In this document: positions 27,715 through 36,787 of the stretch, piece by piece
Numbering within the stretch: position 1 is the first letter of the stretch
How the letters are laid out: every line of letters begins with the position of its first letter
DNA from: Verrucomicrobiia bacterium
GTDB lineage: Bacteria > Verrucomicrobiota > Verrucomicrobiia > Verrucomicrobiales > Akkermansiaceae
Direction: 5' to 3'
DNA: 64,000 nucleotides
NCBI GenBank assembly: GCA_030432565.1
Contig: JAUIGV010000022.1
Coordinates: 22,963-86,962, forward strand
Made by a program: the position numbers and the translations under genes
Notes under the pieces: generated by a model
What the model saw: the letters and a program-made list of their open reading frames with translations, nothing else
Told to the model about the DNA's origin: nothing
The model's database searches: none

Positions 27715-27782
27715 ATTCGAAGTTTTTTCGATGTGAGTGAATAGAAAGTGGAGTAGTCTCGTCGCACTCGTCAGTCCCCGCC

Positions 27783-28982
27783 ATGAAACGTTTGTTCCCT
27801 TTCACACTATTTGCCTCGCTTGTTTTGATCTCATGTCAGGAGGAGGCGAAAGTGACTGCTCTCCCTGAAATTGAAATAGCGAGGGAGGAGATGTCAGCTC
27901 TTAAGAGTGAAATTGCCCGGCTGGAAGAGCGGCTAGTTGAGCAACAGAATGTTCAAATGCGAAAGGATGCGGAGCAGGCGGAAATGCTGGGCACTCTCAA
28001 AGGTTTGATGGAGGAACTTAAGAGTAAAACAGAGGAGAAGGTTGTGGCAGCTCCCCTTGAAAAAGTCGGAGTTCCGGCGGTTAATCCGGAAGAGGAGGAA
28101 GTGCTTGCCAAACAGCGGCTTGCGGCGAGGCAGAAAGCGGCAGGGGAGGAATTGGAGTTTTTGGAGACAACAGTGGGAGATAAGTATCACGATCTCGTGA
28201 TTAGTCGTGTGACCGATATTGGGGTGGTCTTCAGGCACCGCGACGGGCTTGCGCGCGTCCCCTTTTCCCAGCTGCCGCTCGCGTGGCAGGAGCGTTTTTT
28301 CTATGATCGGGGCAAGGCCTTGGAAGCTTTTAAAAGCGAAAAAATGGCGCAGGCCCGGTATGACGAAATGATCGAGGAACAGCTGGCCAAGCTTGCCGAA
28401 GACGGTGATACCAAAGCTCTCAAAGACAGTCTGGCGAGGCTGGAAGGCGTGGTGGCCCAGCTCCGTAATCAGGCTGCTGTTGTTCCGGTGCAGGCTCCGG
28501 TGCAAGGGGGGATTGTCGTGAATCCACCAATAATCGTGCATGATAATTTTAATAATCAGGACGATTTTTTGTGCCCTCCGGTCATTCACCCTCCGGTTGT
28601 GAGCCCCCCGGTGATCAGAAATCAGCCTTTGAATGTTCCAACGATCCGGAAGGGCACTTCAACCCACCTCCAGACCCCTTCGCTCAATCAATCGCGACCG
28701 CTTCGCTCGACCACTCGCCCCAGTGAGAATGTTGGTGCCCCGGATTCGACTCCCGGGCGGTCGGTGGTGCGGCCAACTTCGCGCTCGACGTCCTCAACGG
28801 TTCAGAGATCCCGTCCAACGGTGCAGCGGTCGGCTCCGACGGTGCAGCGTCCAGCCACGAGATCAAGTAGCGAGGCGGCGCCGCGTTCGCGTTCGTCCGC
28901 TCCGAGGTCCGCCCCCACACCTGCTCCGACCCCTCCGAGACCGGCCACAATACGTCCTGCGGTTCGACGCAGCGTGAGATAG
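27783..28982 (+). CDS. Coiled-coil lipoprotein with Pro/Ser/Arg-rich tail
   Basis: The 399-aa product has a lipoprotein signal ending LVLISC (Cys18). Residues about 30-75 form a coiled coil (MSALKSEIARLEERLVEQQN). A small domain around 135-180 (VGDKYHDLVISRVTDIGVVF) is followed by another helical part. From about 240 the chain is low-complexity, rich in Pro, Val, Ser and Arg, with repeated TVQR units. The basic, disordered tail could bind peptidoglycan or other anionic polymers; that is inference. I do not recognise a named family. Confidence 0.68.
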   Translation: MKRLFPFTLFASLVLISCQEEAKVTALPEIEIAREEMSALKSEIARLEERLVEQQNVQMRKDAEQAEMLGTLKGLMEELKSKTEEKVVAAPLEKVGVPAVNPEEEEVLAKQRLAARQKAAGEELEFLETTVGDKYHDLVISRVTDIGVVFRHRDGLARVPFSQLPLAWQERFFYDRGKALEAFKSEKMAQARYDEMIEEQLAKLAEDGDTKALKDSLARLEGVVAQLRNQAAVVPVQAPVQGGIVVNPPIIVHDNFNNQDDFLCPPVIHPPVVSPPVIRNQPLNVPTIRKGTSTHLQTPSLNQSRPLRSTTRPSENVGAPDSTPGRSVVRPTSRSTSSTVQRSRPTVQRSAPTVQRPATRSSSEAAPRSRSSAPRSAPTPAPTPPRPATIRPAVRRSVR

Positions 28983-29028
28983 TCGCGGGACGTTTGCGCG
29001 CGGGCGTGATGTTTGCTAGCCTTCCCGC

Positions 29029-29520
29029 ATGAGCGCTTCATCGGTGGAATTGACCCACCTCTTTATTTCTCCCGGCCACAATTACTATGGTCGGCACGGG
29101 AAGGGGTCGGAGGATCACGAGATTCTCGATCGGGAGGAGATCGAGTGTGTCGCGGGACGGGGGCTCGTCGATGATCGATTTTTCGACTACAAGCAGGATT
29201 ACAAGGGACAACTCACTCTTTTTGATTACACCACCTATGAACGGGTGATGAGCGAGTTCGGACTTCCCGCATTAGAACCGAGCGCTTTTCGACGGAACGT
29301 GATCGTCAAAGGCGCTGATTTGAACAATTTGATTGGAAAAGACTTTCGGCTTGGCGAAATCGAGTTATCGGGAAGTGAAGAGGCGAAGCCTTGCTACTGG
29401 ATGGACGAAGCCTGTGCGCCGGGGGTCGAGAAATTCCTGCGCGGGTCTGGCGGGCTGCGATGCCGGATTAAGACCGGCGGGACCTTGACCAAGGGAATCC
29501 AACCACTTGAAATCCTTTAA
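29029..29520 (+). CDS. MOSC domain-containing protein
   Basis: The 163-aa product is a lone MOSC domain, the C-terminal module of molybdenum cofactor sulfurases. The core is visible as AFRRNVIVKGADLNNLIGKD followed by FRLGEIELSG and, later, a PCYWMDEACAPG segment with the conserved Cys and a GLRCRIKTGG ending. Stand-alone MOSC proteins are thought to carry or transfer sulfur or to reduce N-hydroxylated bases. It is two bases upstream of DUF2288 and shares its orientation. Confidence 0.85.
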   Translation: MSASSVELTHLFISPGHNYYGRHGKGSEDHEILDREEIECVAGRGLVDDRFFDYKQDYKGQLTLFDYTTYERVMSEFGLPALEPSAFRRNVIVKGADLNNLIGKDFRLGEIELSGSEEAKPCYWMDEACAPGVEKFLRGSGGLRCRIKTGGTLTKGIQPLEIL

Positions 29521-29522
29521 AA

Positions 29523-29852
29523 ATGGCTTCGGAAGAAATGCGCTACGGGATGTTGGGCGAGGACACCTCGTCCATGGAGGAGAAGCTTGCCAAGTATTCC
29601 GGCGAGGTCGGTTGGGGATATCTCAAGGAGCATTATCAAAATGGCGTCCTGTTTTTTGTAGACCAAGGGTTGTCGCTGGAGGAAGTGGGCGCTGCCATTT
29701 CGACAGACGAAACCGCGAAGGTGAAGGCTTGGTTGAAATCAGCCGACCTTGTCAAAATCGAAGAAATTCACGCCATGCAATGGGAGGGCTCGGAGCAGCA
29801 GTTTCAGGCTCTGGTGGTTTCTCCCTTCGTCCTTTGCCGACCAATTTTCTAA
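29523..29852 (+). CDS. DUF2288 family protein
   Basis: The 109-aa product matches the DUF2288 pattern: an acidic N-terminus, VGWGYLKEHYQNGVLFFVDQ (the GWxxL...GxxxxVD core), then LSLEEVGAAISTDETAKVKA, an AWL segment, and the closing FQALVVSPFVL. Function is unknown; proteins of this family are cytoplasmic. It lies between the MOSC gene and rlmN with gaps of two and one bases, so the three are one transcript. Confidence 0.85.
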   Translation: MASEEMRYGMLGEDTSSMEEKLAKYSGEVGWGYLKEHYQNGVLFFVDQGLSLEEVGAAISTDETAKVKAWLKSADLVKIEEIHAMQWEGSEQQFQALVVSPFVLCRPIF

Positions 29853-29853
29853 T

Positions 29854-30894
29854 ATGCTCACCCAGTCACAACTTGCGGAGCTTTTGGCCGACCATGGCCA
29901 GCCTTCCTATCGGGCCACCCAGATTCTTGATTGGATTTTCAAGAAACGCGCGAAGTCGTGGGATGAGATGACCAACCTTCCGGAGTCGCTCCGTGAGGAT
30001 TTGGCCGAAAAATATCCGCTCCGGCCACTCAAGCACACCTTGACGAAGGGGTCGAAGGACACCACGAGGAAGTTCCTCTTGGAGCTCGGAGACGGCCGGT
30101 ATGTTGAAACCGTTCTCATTCCGGCTTCGCCCGCGCTTTATGGTGAGCGATCTGACCGTCATACCCTGTGCGTTTCGTCGCAGGTTGGGTGTGCTTACGG
30201 TTGCAAGTTCTGTGCCTCGGGACTCGATGGCTTCACCCGCAATCTCTCCGCTGCAGAAATCGTTTCCCAGATTATTTTGGCCGAGGAACTATCGGGGGAG
30301 AAGGTGAATAACCTCGTATTCATGGGGATGGGGGAGCCTCTTGCCAATTTCAAAAACCTCTGTCTCGCCCTTGAAATGATCACCTCGGATTGGGGGCTCA
30401 ATATCGGCGCTCGTCGCATCACGGTATCGACGTCAGGCTTGGTTCCCCAAATCAAGAAGCTTGCGGAATTACCCCAGCAGATCCGGCTCGCGATCTCGCT
30501 CCATGGTCCGGATGATGAGACTCGCGATAAAATCATGCCGGTGAACCGCAAGTTTCCGGTCGGGGAGCTTTTCGGAGCGCTGCGGGTCTGGAATTCGAAG
30601 AAAAACCAGAAGATCACCTTGGAATACATCCTTATCGATGGAATTAATGCAGATCCAGAGCATGCCATGATTCTCGCCAAACGGGCGGCCTCGATCACAG
30701 CAAAGGTTAATTTGATCCCCTATAATACCGTGGAGGGCCTGGAGTGGGTGAGACCTTCCGACACCGCTTGCCGGAAGTTTCAAAAAGTCCTGACCCAGGC
30801 CGGAGTTTCGGCGACTTTGCGTCTCGAAAAAGGCCATGATATCGATGCAGCGTGCGGTCAGCTTCGCCTCAAAAAAGAGAAAGGAACCCTTTGA
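29854..30894 (+). CDS. rlmN: 23S rRNA (adenine2503-C2)/tRNA methyltransferase RlmN
   Basis: The 346-aa radical SAM enzyme methylates C2 of A2503 in 23S rRNA and of A37 in some tRNAs. The iron-sulfur cluster motif is CAYGCKFC (CX3CX2C) preceded by CVSSQVG; further signatures are NLVFMGMGEPL and ITVSTSGLVPQI. The catalytic Cys near the C-terminus is in DIDAACGQLR. The ATG at 29854, one base after the DUF2288 stop, is the natural start; an upstream in-frame codon at 29749 lies inside DUF2288. Confidence 0.96.
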   Translation: MLTQSQLAELLADHGQPSYRATQILDWIFKKRAKSWDEMTNLPESLREDLAEKYPLRPLKHTLTKGSKDTTRKFLLELGDGRYVETVLIPASPALYGERSDRHTLCVSSQVGCAYGCKFCASGLDGFTRNLSAAEIVSQIILAEELSGEKVNNLVFMGMGEPLANFKNLCLALEMITSDWGLNIGARRITVSTSGLVPQIKKLAELPQQIRLAISLHGPDDETRDKIMPVNRKFPVGELFGALRVWNSKKNQKITLEYILIDGINADPEHAMILAKRAASITAKVNLIPYNTVEGLEWVRPSDTACRKFQKVLTQAGVSATLRLEKGHDIDAACGQLRLKKEKGTL

Positions 30895-30977
30895 GAATCG
30901 CTTTGAGAGAGGGAGATTCAGGGACTTTTTCCTTTTCTCGTGGCACAGGAAACGCTTCGCTCTTCACACCTACGATT

Positions 30978-31844
30978 ATGAAAACCTCCCTCATTCTTTT
31001 ACTAACCGCCCTCTCGACCTTCGTGGCAGTAGGGCAGGTGAGCATTTCGCTCAAAGTGGATCGCCGCCAATACCTTAAGCACGAGCCGGTTACGGCGGTT
31101 GTGACAATTACGAATCGAAGTGGTCGTGAACTCGACTTTGCAAGCAAGCTCGAGGGCTCCATCGCACACAGCTGGCTTGATTTCAGCATGCGGGACTCAG
31201 GTGGTCGTGCCATGCAGAAACGCCATAACAAGGTTTTTCAGCGTGCGGTGATTCCGGCAGGCCGGAGCATGTCCCGCCGGGTGAACCTGAGCGGAATGTT
31301 TAGTGTGGCCAAGGTCGGAAATTTCTCGGTGACCGCCCATGTCCGCCGCCCGGGAATTGACGAAGCCAGCTACACCTCTAATTCGGGTCACTTCACGGTG
31401 GGGAGTGGAAGCACTCTTCATAGTGTGCCCTTTGGTGTTCCCAACAGCGCTTTCCCAAAGCGGGAGTATAATGTTCTGACGTTTAACGACGGGAATAAAA
31501 CTGCGATTTACACTCAGGTGATGGACACCAATACAGGCATTTCACTCTCGACTTACCGTCTCAGTGAGTATCTGGGATTTGTGAAGCCAAGAATGGCACT
31601 GGACCGCAAAAATCACCTTCACGTCCTCTATTTGGCCAGCCCTGAGGTCTTTGTGCACGCTACGGTAGACCAAGATGGCAGGCACACTGGAACCGAGTAT
31701 TTCAAGAGAGCCTCGGGCCGTAAGCCGCATTTCGTGGAGTTTTCCGACGGACAGGTCGTGGTGGCCGGGGCCATCAAATATGACCCGGCAAAGGAGGCTA
31801 AAGATGCTCCAAAAGCCCGGCGGGCATCCGAGCGCCCCAAGTAA
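30978..31844 (+). CDS. Secreted protein of unknown function
   Basis: The 288-aa product has a signal peptide (MKTSLILLLTALSTFVAVGQ). Residues about 24-170 look like an immunoglobulin-like beta domain (ISLKVDRRQYLKHEPVTAVV, and GRELDFASKLEG), as found in proteins with a DUF4384-like or intermolecular-adhesion fold; residues about 180-270 resemble beta-propeller strands (ALDRKNHLHVLYLASPEVFV). The C-terminus is basic (AKEAKDAPKARRASERPK). I do not recognise the family. Its start is 84 bp after rlmN, so it may share that transcript. Confidence 0.65.
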   Translation: MKTSLILLLTALSTFVAVGQVSISLKVDRRQYLKHEPVTAVVTITNRSGRELDFASKLEGSIAHSWLDFSMRDSGGRAMQKRHNKVFQRAVIPAGRSMSRRVNLSGMFSVAKVGNFSVTAHVRRPGIDEASYTSNSGHFTVGSGSTLHSVPFGVPNSAFPKREYNVLTFNDGNKTAIYTQVMDTNTGISLSTYRLSEYLGFVKPRMALDRKNHLHVLYLASPEVFVHATVDQDGRHTGTEYFKRASGRKPHFVEFSDGQVVVAGAIKYDPAKEAKDAPKARRASERPK

Positions 31845-31921
31845 TTTTAATTGTTGGCAGAAAAAGATTGTCGGGATCATCAATTTTTTTTAAAAATTAA
31901 GCGAACTAAGATTTTCACCTC

Positions 31922-32536
31922 ATGAAATCATTCCTCACTTCACTTATCTTACTTTCCATTGTCTCTCTGCATGCGTCGGCTGGCACCTTCAACACGGTCG
32001 TAATCGATGCGGGGCACGGTGGACGGGACAATGGTGGAAGCTACGGAAAGGTTTACGAGAAATGGCTCGCTCTCGATACCGCATTGCGCGTTGAGAAGAA
32101 GTTGAAGGCCAAAGGTTACAAGACGGTTATGACCCGCCGAAGTGACAACTTCATTACCCTCCCGGGGCGGGCGAAAATCGGCAATCGTTACCCGAACTCG
32201 ATTTTTGTAAGCATTCACTACAACTTCACCTGGAAGCGTGATGTTTCCGGTCTGGAGACATTCTACTGTTCGTCCCGTTCCAAGCCTCTCGCGGCTGCGG
32301 TTCAAAAGGGAATGCTCGACGAGGTCAAGTCGGTCAATCGCGGTGTCAAATACGCCCGTTACTATGTTATTCGCCACGCCCAAAATCCTGCCATCCTCGT
32401 GGAAGGCGGATTTGTTTCGAATTCCAAGGAGCGCGGTCGTACCAAAGAAGGTTGGTATCGTGAAGCCATCGCCGATGGCATCGTCAACGGAATCTCGGAA
32501 TACAAGAGTCTTCGTCGTCGCGGCAAGGCTTACTAG
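31922..32536 (+). CDS. N-acetylmuramoyl-L-alanine amidase (Amidase_3)
   Basis: The 204-aa periplasmic zinc enzyme cleaves the bond between muramic acid and the stem peptide. It has a signal peptide (cut near residue 20) and the single Amidase_3 domain with the zinc ligands His32 (DAGHGG), Glu46 (VYEKW) and His99 (SIHYN) and the catalytic Glu161 (LVEGGFVSN). It has no SPOR, LysM or other wall-binding domain, so targeting must come from elsewhere. An AT-rich stretch (31880-31915) lies just upstream. Confidence 0.93.
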   Translation: MKSFLTSLILLSIVSLHASAGTFNTVVIDAGHGGRDNGGSYGKVYEKWLALDTALRVEKKLKAKGYKTVMTRRSDNFITLPGRAKIGNRYPNSIFVSIHYNFTWKRDVSGLETFYCSSRSKPLAAAVQKGMLDEVKSVNRGVKYARYYVIRHAQNPAILVEGGFVSNSKERGRTKEGWYREAIADGIVNGISEYKSLRRRGKAY

Positions 32537-32552
32537 TTCTTGTTTGGAAATA

Positions 32553-33149
32553 ATGTCGGTGGACTGGAACGAACGTTACCGAACCGGCGACACTCCATGG
32601 GAGAAAGGGGAGCACCATCCGGGGCTTCCTTTTTTGTTATCCACTCATCAAAATTTGGTTGAGAGTTCGCGGAGCATTTTGGTTCCAGGCTGTGGATTTG
32701 GACATGACGCTCATCTGATCGGAGAAGCCGTGGATGGTGACATCCTTGGTTTGGATCTTGCGGATGAGCCCATTCGCCAAGCCGGAGAAAGGTCGCGGCG
32801 GGAGAAAACATCCTGGGTGGTGGGCGATCTCTTTGAATGGGAAGGCGAGTATGACCTCGTTTTTGAGCACACTTGTTTCTGTGCCATTCCGGTCGATCGC
32901 CGCGAGGATTATGTCACGGCAATGGCGTCGTTGATTCCAGGGGGGGGACACCTTCTTGGGATTTTCTTCCTCAATCCGGATCACGAAGGCGAGGAGGGCC
33001 CGCCCTTTGGAGTGACCGTTGAGGAACTCCATAAATTCTTTGGGAGCGAGTTTGAACTCGCTTGGTCCCAGCCTCCCGCCCTGACCTTCGATTCCCGGGC
33101 AGGCGACGGAAGGGAACTCTGCATGCTATGGCGAAGAAAAGACCATTGA
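32553..33149 (+). CDS. TPMT-like SAM-dependent methyltransferase
   Basis: The 198-aa product starts at the ATG at 32553 (MSVDWNERYRTGDTPWEKGE), the usual N-terminal signature of the thiopurine S-methyltransferase-like class I family. SAM-binding motif I is ILVPGCGFGHDAHLI, and ILGLDLADEPI is motif II. HTCFCAIP matches the family's FxxxCFxAI segment. Such bacterial proteins methylate thiols, selenium or tellurium compounds; the substrate is not determined. A long upstream frame overlapping the amidase gene is spurious. Confidence 0.88.
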   Translation: MSVDWNERYRTGDTPWEKGEHHPGLPFLLSTHQNLVESSRSILVPGCGFGHDAHLIGEAVDGDILGLDLADEPIRQAGERSRREKTSWVVGDLFEWEGEYDLVFEHTCFCAIPVDRREDYVTAMASLIPGGGHLLGIFFLNPDHEGEEGPPFGVTVEELHKFFGSEFELAWSQPPALTFDSRAGDGRELCMLWRRKDH

Positions 33150-34033
33150 TTGGATCGCCTTCGATTTTGTCGTGTGCCTTTTTTCTGGTGTCAGTCGCGG
33201 CATGCCGAGAGGAGGAGCTTGGGCTTCAAGAAAAAGAAGGCGAGGAGCCTGGGGTGAAAGGCGTGCTTGTTTCCAAAAGTTTTCCTCCGGTGGGAACTTC
33301 CGAAGTGAGAGCTTATTCGTTGCCCCCCGGAGTGCCGCGCTTTTTTGAAAACGGAAAGTTGGTCCCGGAGATCGATCCGCTCCAAGGCGTCGTTCTGACG
33401 GGCGAGTTGCTGGCAGAGGCCTGTGAAGCTCTCAATTCTCCGAAGTATCATGAAATGAATTTTATGTGCTTTGAGCCTCACGATGCTCTGATCTTTTTTG
33501 ATGCCGAGGGAGAAATCGTAGCCTCGGTGATTATTTGTTTCACCTGCTATAATCATCGTATTTATCCCCGAGAGTCTGCACAAAACCTGGATTACGGGCT
33601 TCTCGCAAAGGTCTTTGCCCGGCCGGAGCTTCAGGGGGGATACCCATTCGAAAAGAAGGGCGTCGATTCTTATGTTGCGGAGTATGAAGGCCTGCTGACC
33701 AAGAGTTTTGCAAAATTGGCAGCGAGTCGTGGCCGGACCGTGATTCCGGAGCGCTGGAAGGTCGCAGAATCGAAAGACAAGGTTAGGATTCTTCCTGGTG
33801 ACGAAGTCTACGTTTCCTCGGATTTAAAGTTGGATCCGGTCGATGGGAAAGCAAAGGTGGATCTCAGGGGGGGGTTGAAACCCAAGCACTGCAAGAACGC
33901 AGTTGAGATTGGAGGAATGACCGAGGCTGAGGCTTCCAGGGTCGTTCGAGATCTCTTTTTGCAGGGGGAAATCTACCATCCGTCGACCAGGATCAAAGTG
34001 GTTAAGGCCAGTCGTTTTCTTGATGAGAAATGA
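33128..34033 (+). CDS. Lipoprotein with polysaccharide-export-like C-terminus
   Basis: The 301-aa product starts at the ATG at 33128, overlapping the methyltransferase stop by 22 bp. A lipoprotein signal ends VSVAAC (Cys26). The middle carries an FTCYNH Cys pair and a cluster of aromatic residues. The last 80 residues (ILPGDEVYVSSDLKLDPVDG, then GMTEAEASRVVRDLFLQGEI) look like the PGDxVxV start and GMTxxEA repeat of polysaccharide-export and SLBB proteins. Whole-family assignment is not possible; the C-terminal resemblance is my inference. Confidence 0.65.
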   Translation: MAKKRPLIGSPSILSCAFFLVSVAACREEELGLQEKEGEEPGVKGVLVSKSFPPVGTSEVRAYSLPPGVPRFFENGKLVPEIDPLQGVVLTGELLAEACEALNSPKYHEMNFMCFEPHDALIFFDAEGEIVASVIICFTCYNHRIYPRESAQNLDYGLLAKVFARPELQGGYPFEKKGVDSYVAEYEGLLTKSFAKLAASRGRTVIPERWKVAESKDKVRILPGDEVYVSSDLKLDPVDGKAKVDLRGGLKPKHCKNAVEIGGMTEAEASRVVRDLFLQGEIYHPSTRIKVVKASRFLDEK

Positions 34034-34084
34034 GGAGGCAAATTCTCATGGCCTCAAAAGGTGGGGCACGACATCCTCAAGGAG

Positions 34085-34383
34085 ATGTCCCATTTTTCCG
34101 AACAGACGATCTGGCTTGGCTCGACCCTTTTCGGTTTGGTTCTTCTCTGGTGGATGGAAGTGGATAAACGAAAGGCGACGATTCTGATTCTAGTCACGGC
34201 TGTGCCAGCTCTCGTGGGCGGTCCGATTTTTCCTGCTGATAGTATTGGGGCGAACGGTTTTCGGTCATCGTCGGGGTGGGCGAGGCCACTGATGATTCCG
34301 GAATCAACGCGCGGATTTCCGTGTTTCAATTCCAACCGGAACGAGCAAAACAAGCGGAATTCTGGCTCTGCTTTGCCTTGTGA
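34085..34383 (+). pseudogene. Probable frameshifted small membrane-protein gene
   Basis: One frame from the ATG at 34085 encodes two hydrophobic segments (IWLGSTLFGLVLLWWM and ATILILVTAVPALVGGPIF). At the GGGG run at 34247-34250 it becomes unlikely coding sequence, while the frame one base back continues with a protein-like stretch (GERFSVIVGVGEATDDSGIN, then ARISVFQFQPERAKQAEFW) to the TGA at 34381-34383. Adding one G to that run would join both into a protein of about 100 residues. A real mutation or a homopolymer sequencing error would explain it. A separate 39-codon frame, 34048-34167, has a GAGGAG ribosome site but unlikely content. Confidence 0.35.
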
Positions 34384-34408
34384 AGCGGGGGCAGATTCTG
34401 CCTCGAGT

Positions 34409-34972
34409 TCAGGAGAGGGCTTGCGCGGTTTTCTTTGACGATGAGAAAGAAATAGTCCGGGTTGCTGCCACGAATATGCCGCTGAAGAGCGCTTGGGCGA
34501 TCAGGGCGTTTCGGAAGAACAGCCAGGTCGGAACATACCCGGGAAGGCCGGTCCAGAGGGCCTGGCCCAGGGTCGCGAGGGACTTGGGCGCGTAAAGAGG
34601 CTCAAAGGCCCAACTCAGGGTGTTGGTGATAAGATAAAAGATCAAAGCTCCCAAGAGTGAACCGGCGAAGGTTTTCAACGGAGAGCTCTTACGAAAGAGT
34701 TTGGCCAAGCCGACCATGGCGGTAAAGCCGATCGCAGGGACAATGACTTCCATGCCAACCGGGTAGCCCTGTATGATGCTGGTGATGGGATAACTAATGA
34801 CCCAAGTGGCTGCGGCGAGGATGACTCCACGTGAGCCAAAGAGTGCCATTCCACAAAAGAAGAGGGCTCCGAAGGGTTGAAGGTTTCCAAAAGACTCTGG
34901 ATTCAGGGCTCCGATAATACGGGCTGAGATCAGGACCAAGGCAAAGACGATGACAGGAAGTGCTCGCTGCAT
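34409..34972 (-). CDS. DUF6580-family membrane protein, putative ECF S-component-like
   Basis: The 187-aa product is a multi-helix membrane protein with about five TM segments. The N-terminal pattern (IVFALVLISARIIGALNPES, then GNLQPFGALFFCGMALFG) matches the DUF6580 family, which resembles the S-components of ECF vitamin transporters. The small-molecule substrate is unknown, and no ECF ATPase or T-component genes are in the window. It converges with the broken gene at 34085 and diverges from the sulfatase. Confidence 0.78.
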   Translation of the reverse strand: MQRALPVIVFALVLISARIIGALNPESFGNLQPFGALFFCGMALFGSRGVILAAATWVISYPITSIIQGYPVGMEVIVPAIGFTAMVGLAKLFRKSSPLKTFAGSLLGALIFYLITNTLSWAFEPLYAPKSLATLGQALWTGLPGYVPTWLFFRNALIAQALFSGIFVAATRTISFSSSKKTAQALS

Positions 34973-35056
34973 GGGCGGAATCTAAAGCGAATCAGCGGAG
35001 AATGAAATTCCAGACTTTGTATTCTTTTTGGCAGGGAGAGTGGGGTAAACTCGCAA

Positions 35057-36787
35057 ATGGAATGGTTCCGATCCCTTGTCTTGCTTGCTTCGCTTACGAT
35101 GGTTCTCAGTGCTGACCCGCGACCCAATGTCGTTGTTTTTCTCTCTGACGATCAGGGATGGGGGGATTTGAGCCATTCCGGAAACAAAGACCTTAAGACT
35201 CCGAATATCGATTCGCTGGCTCGTGATGGCGTGAGTTTTGACCGTTTTTTTGTCTGTCCGGTGTGTTCACCGACCCGGGCGGAATTCTTGACCGGGCGTT
35301 ACCATCCGCGTTCGAATGTTTATTCGACCTCGGCGGGGGGAGAGCGCATGGATCTCGACGAGACGACGATCGCCGACTTATTCCAGAAGGCCGGCTATGC
35401 AACGGGGGCATTTGGGAAGTGGCACAACGGGATGCAGTTTCCCTACCATCCGAACGGGAGGGGCTTCGATGAGTTTTACGGTTTCTGCAGCGGTCATTGG
35501 GGGAATTATTTTTCACCGATGCTGGAACAAAACGGCGAAATCGTGAAGGGAGAGGGATTTTGTATTGATGATTTCACGACCCAGGCGATGACGTTTATGG
35601 AGAAGATCAAGGGGGAGGGCCGGTCGTTCTTTACCTACCTTCCTTATAATACTCCGCATTCACCGATGCAGGTTCCGGAAGAGTTTTGGAAGAGATTTGC
35701 GCAGAAGGAACTCGTGATGAAGAACGGGGACCAGCATCTCCGATGTGCGTTGGCAATGTGCGAGAATTTGGACTTCAATGTCGGCCGGGTTCTCGCGAAA
35801 CTGGAACAGCTCAAGGTGGCAGACAATACCATCGTCGTCTGGTTTCATGACAACGGGCCGAACGGAAATCGATGGAATGGCGGGATGAAGGGGCGAAAGG
35901 GGTCGGTTGAAGAGGGTGGATGCCGAAGTCCTCTCTTCATCAAATGGCCCGGTGGTATCAAGAAGGGGCTGCGCGTTGAGAAGATTGCTTCGGCGAGGGA
36001 TTTGTTGCCGACTCTTTGTGAGTTGGCGGGAATCAAAGTGTCGCCTTCGAAGCCTCTCGATGGAGCCAGTTTGATGCCGTTAATTAAAGATCCCGGGGCC
36101 GAGTGGGTGGACCGGATTTTTATCAGCCAATGGAAAAACAAGTTTGGAGTTCGCTCCCAAACCCATCGACTGGGTGAGAAGGGAAAGCTCTTCGATATGG
36201 TGGCAGATCCGGCGCAACTCAAGCCGATCGAGAACGAAGAGGTTTCCCGCGAGTTGAAGCAAGCCTTGGCAAGATACAAGAAAGAGGTGCTTACGGGATA
36301 TGGCGGAGCAAAGGACGAGCGGGCCTTTGTGATGGCGTATCCTGGTTCGTGGATGACGCAGCTTCCGGCCCGCGACGCCGTGGCGACCGGTGGGGTAAGG
36401 CGGTCAAACCGTTACCCAAACGATTCCTACTTTGAGAACTGGAAATCAACCGATGACCGGATCATCTGGAGAGCCGAAGCAGGAGAGTCCGGACAATTTG
36501 AAGTAGAAATCTTCTATGCCGCCCGGAGTGGTGGGTCAAGATATCGACTTTCGTTCCATGGGAGCGAGCTGGATTTTGAAATCCCGAAGGCCCATGATGT
36601 TCCAAAGCTGGGAGCGGAGGCGGATCGTTCACCGCGAAACGAATCCTACACCAAGGACTGGAAACGTTTGAAGGTCGGCCGGATCAAACTGAGCCAGGGG
36701 AAAGGTGATCTTGTCCTGCAGGCGCTTAAAATTTCAGGGGAAGAAGCGATGGAATTCCGTCTCCTGACTCTGAGGAAGGTCAAATGA
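35057..36787 (+). CDS. Cys-type sulfatase with C-terminal beta domain
   Basis: The 576-aa exported enzyme hydrolyses sulfate esters. A signal peptide (MEWFRSLVLLASLTMVLSA) is followed by the alkaline-phosphatase-fold sulfatase domain with FLSDDQGWGD (metal Asp pair) and the maturation motif CSPTRAEFLTGR, where Cys70 is converted to formylglycine. GKWHNG, THPRH-like NTPHSPMQ and WFHDNGPNG supply further active-site residues. From about residue 425 a beta-rich extra domain of 150 residues (YFENWKSTDDRIIWRAEAGE) follows, probably for glycan binding. No sulfatase-maturating enzyme is in the window. Its substrate is likely a sulfated marine polysaccharide (inference). Confidence 0.93.
   Translation: MEWFRSLVLLASLTMVLSADPRPNVVVFLSDDQGWGDLSHSGNKDLKTPNIDSLARDGVSFDRFFVCPVCSPTRAEFLTGRYHPRSNVYSTSAGGERMDLDETTIADLFQKAGYATGAFGKWHNGMQFPYHPNGRGFDEFYGFCSGHWGNYFSPMLEQNGEIVKGEGFCIDDFTTQAMTFMEKIKGEGRSFFTYLPYNTPHSPMQVPEEFWKRFAQKELVMKNGDQHLRCALAMCENLDFNVGRVLAKLEQLKVADNTIVVWFHDNGPNGNRWNGGMKGRKGSVEEGGCRSPLFIKWPGGIKKGLRVEKIASARDLLPTLCELAGIKVSPSKPLDGASLMPLIKDPGAEWVDRIFISQWKNKFGVRSQTHRLGEKGKLFDMVADPAQLKPIENEEVSRELKQALARYKKEVLTGYGGAKDERAFVMAYPGSWMTQLPARDAVATGGVRRSNRYPNDSYFENWKSTDDRIIWRAEAGESGQFEVEIFYAARSGGSRYRLSFHGSELDFEIPKAHDVPKLGAEADRSPRNESYTKDWKRLKVGRIKLSQGKGDLVLQALKISGEEAMEFRLLTLRKVK

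Noticed and set aside
28790..28970. Tandem repeat or CRISPR-like array in the 28.8 kb region
   Set aside because: The repeats are short codon-level TVQR and RS units inside the low-complexity tail of a coding gene, without spacers.
32238..32552. Longer N-terminus for the TPMT-like methyltransferase
   Set aside because: It overlaps the amidase coding sequence and lacks similarity; the family signature starts right at the ATG at 32553.
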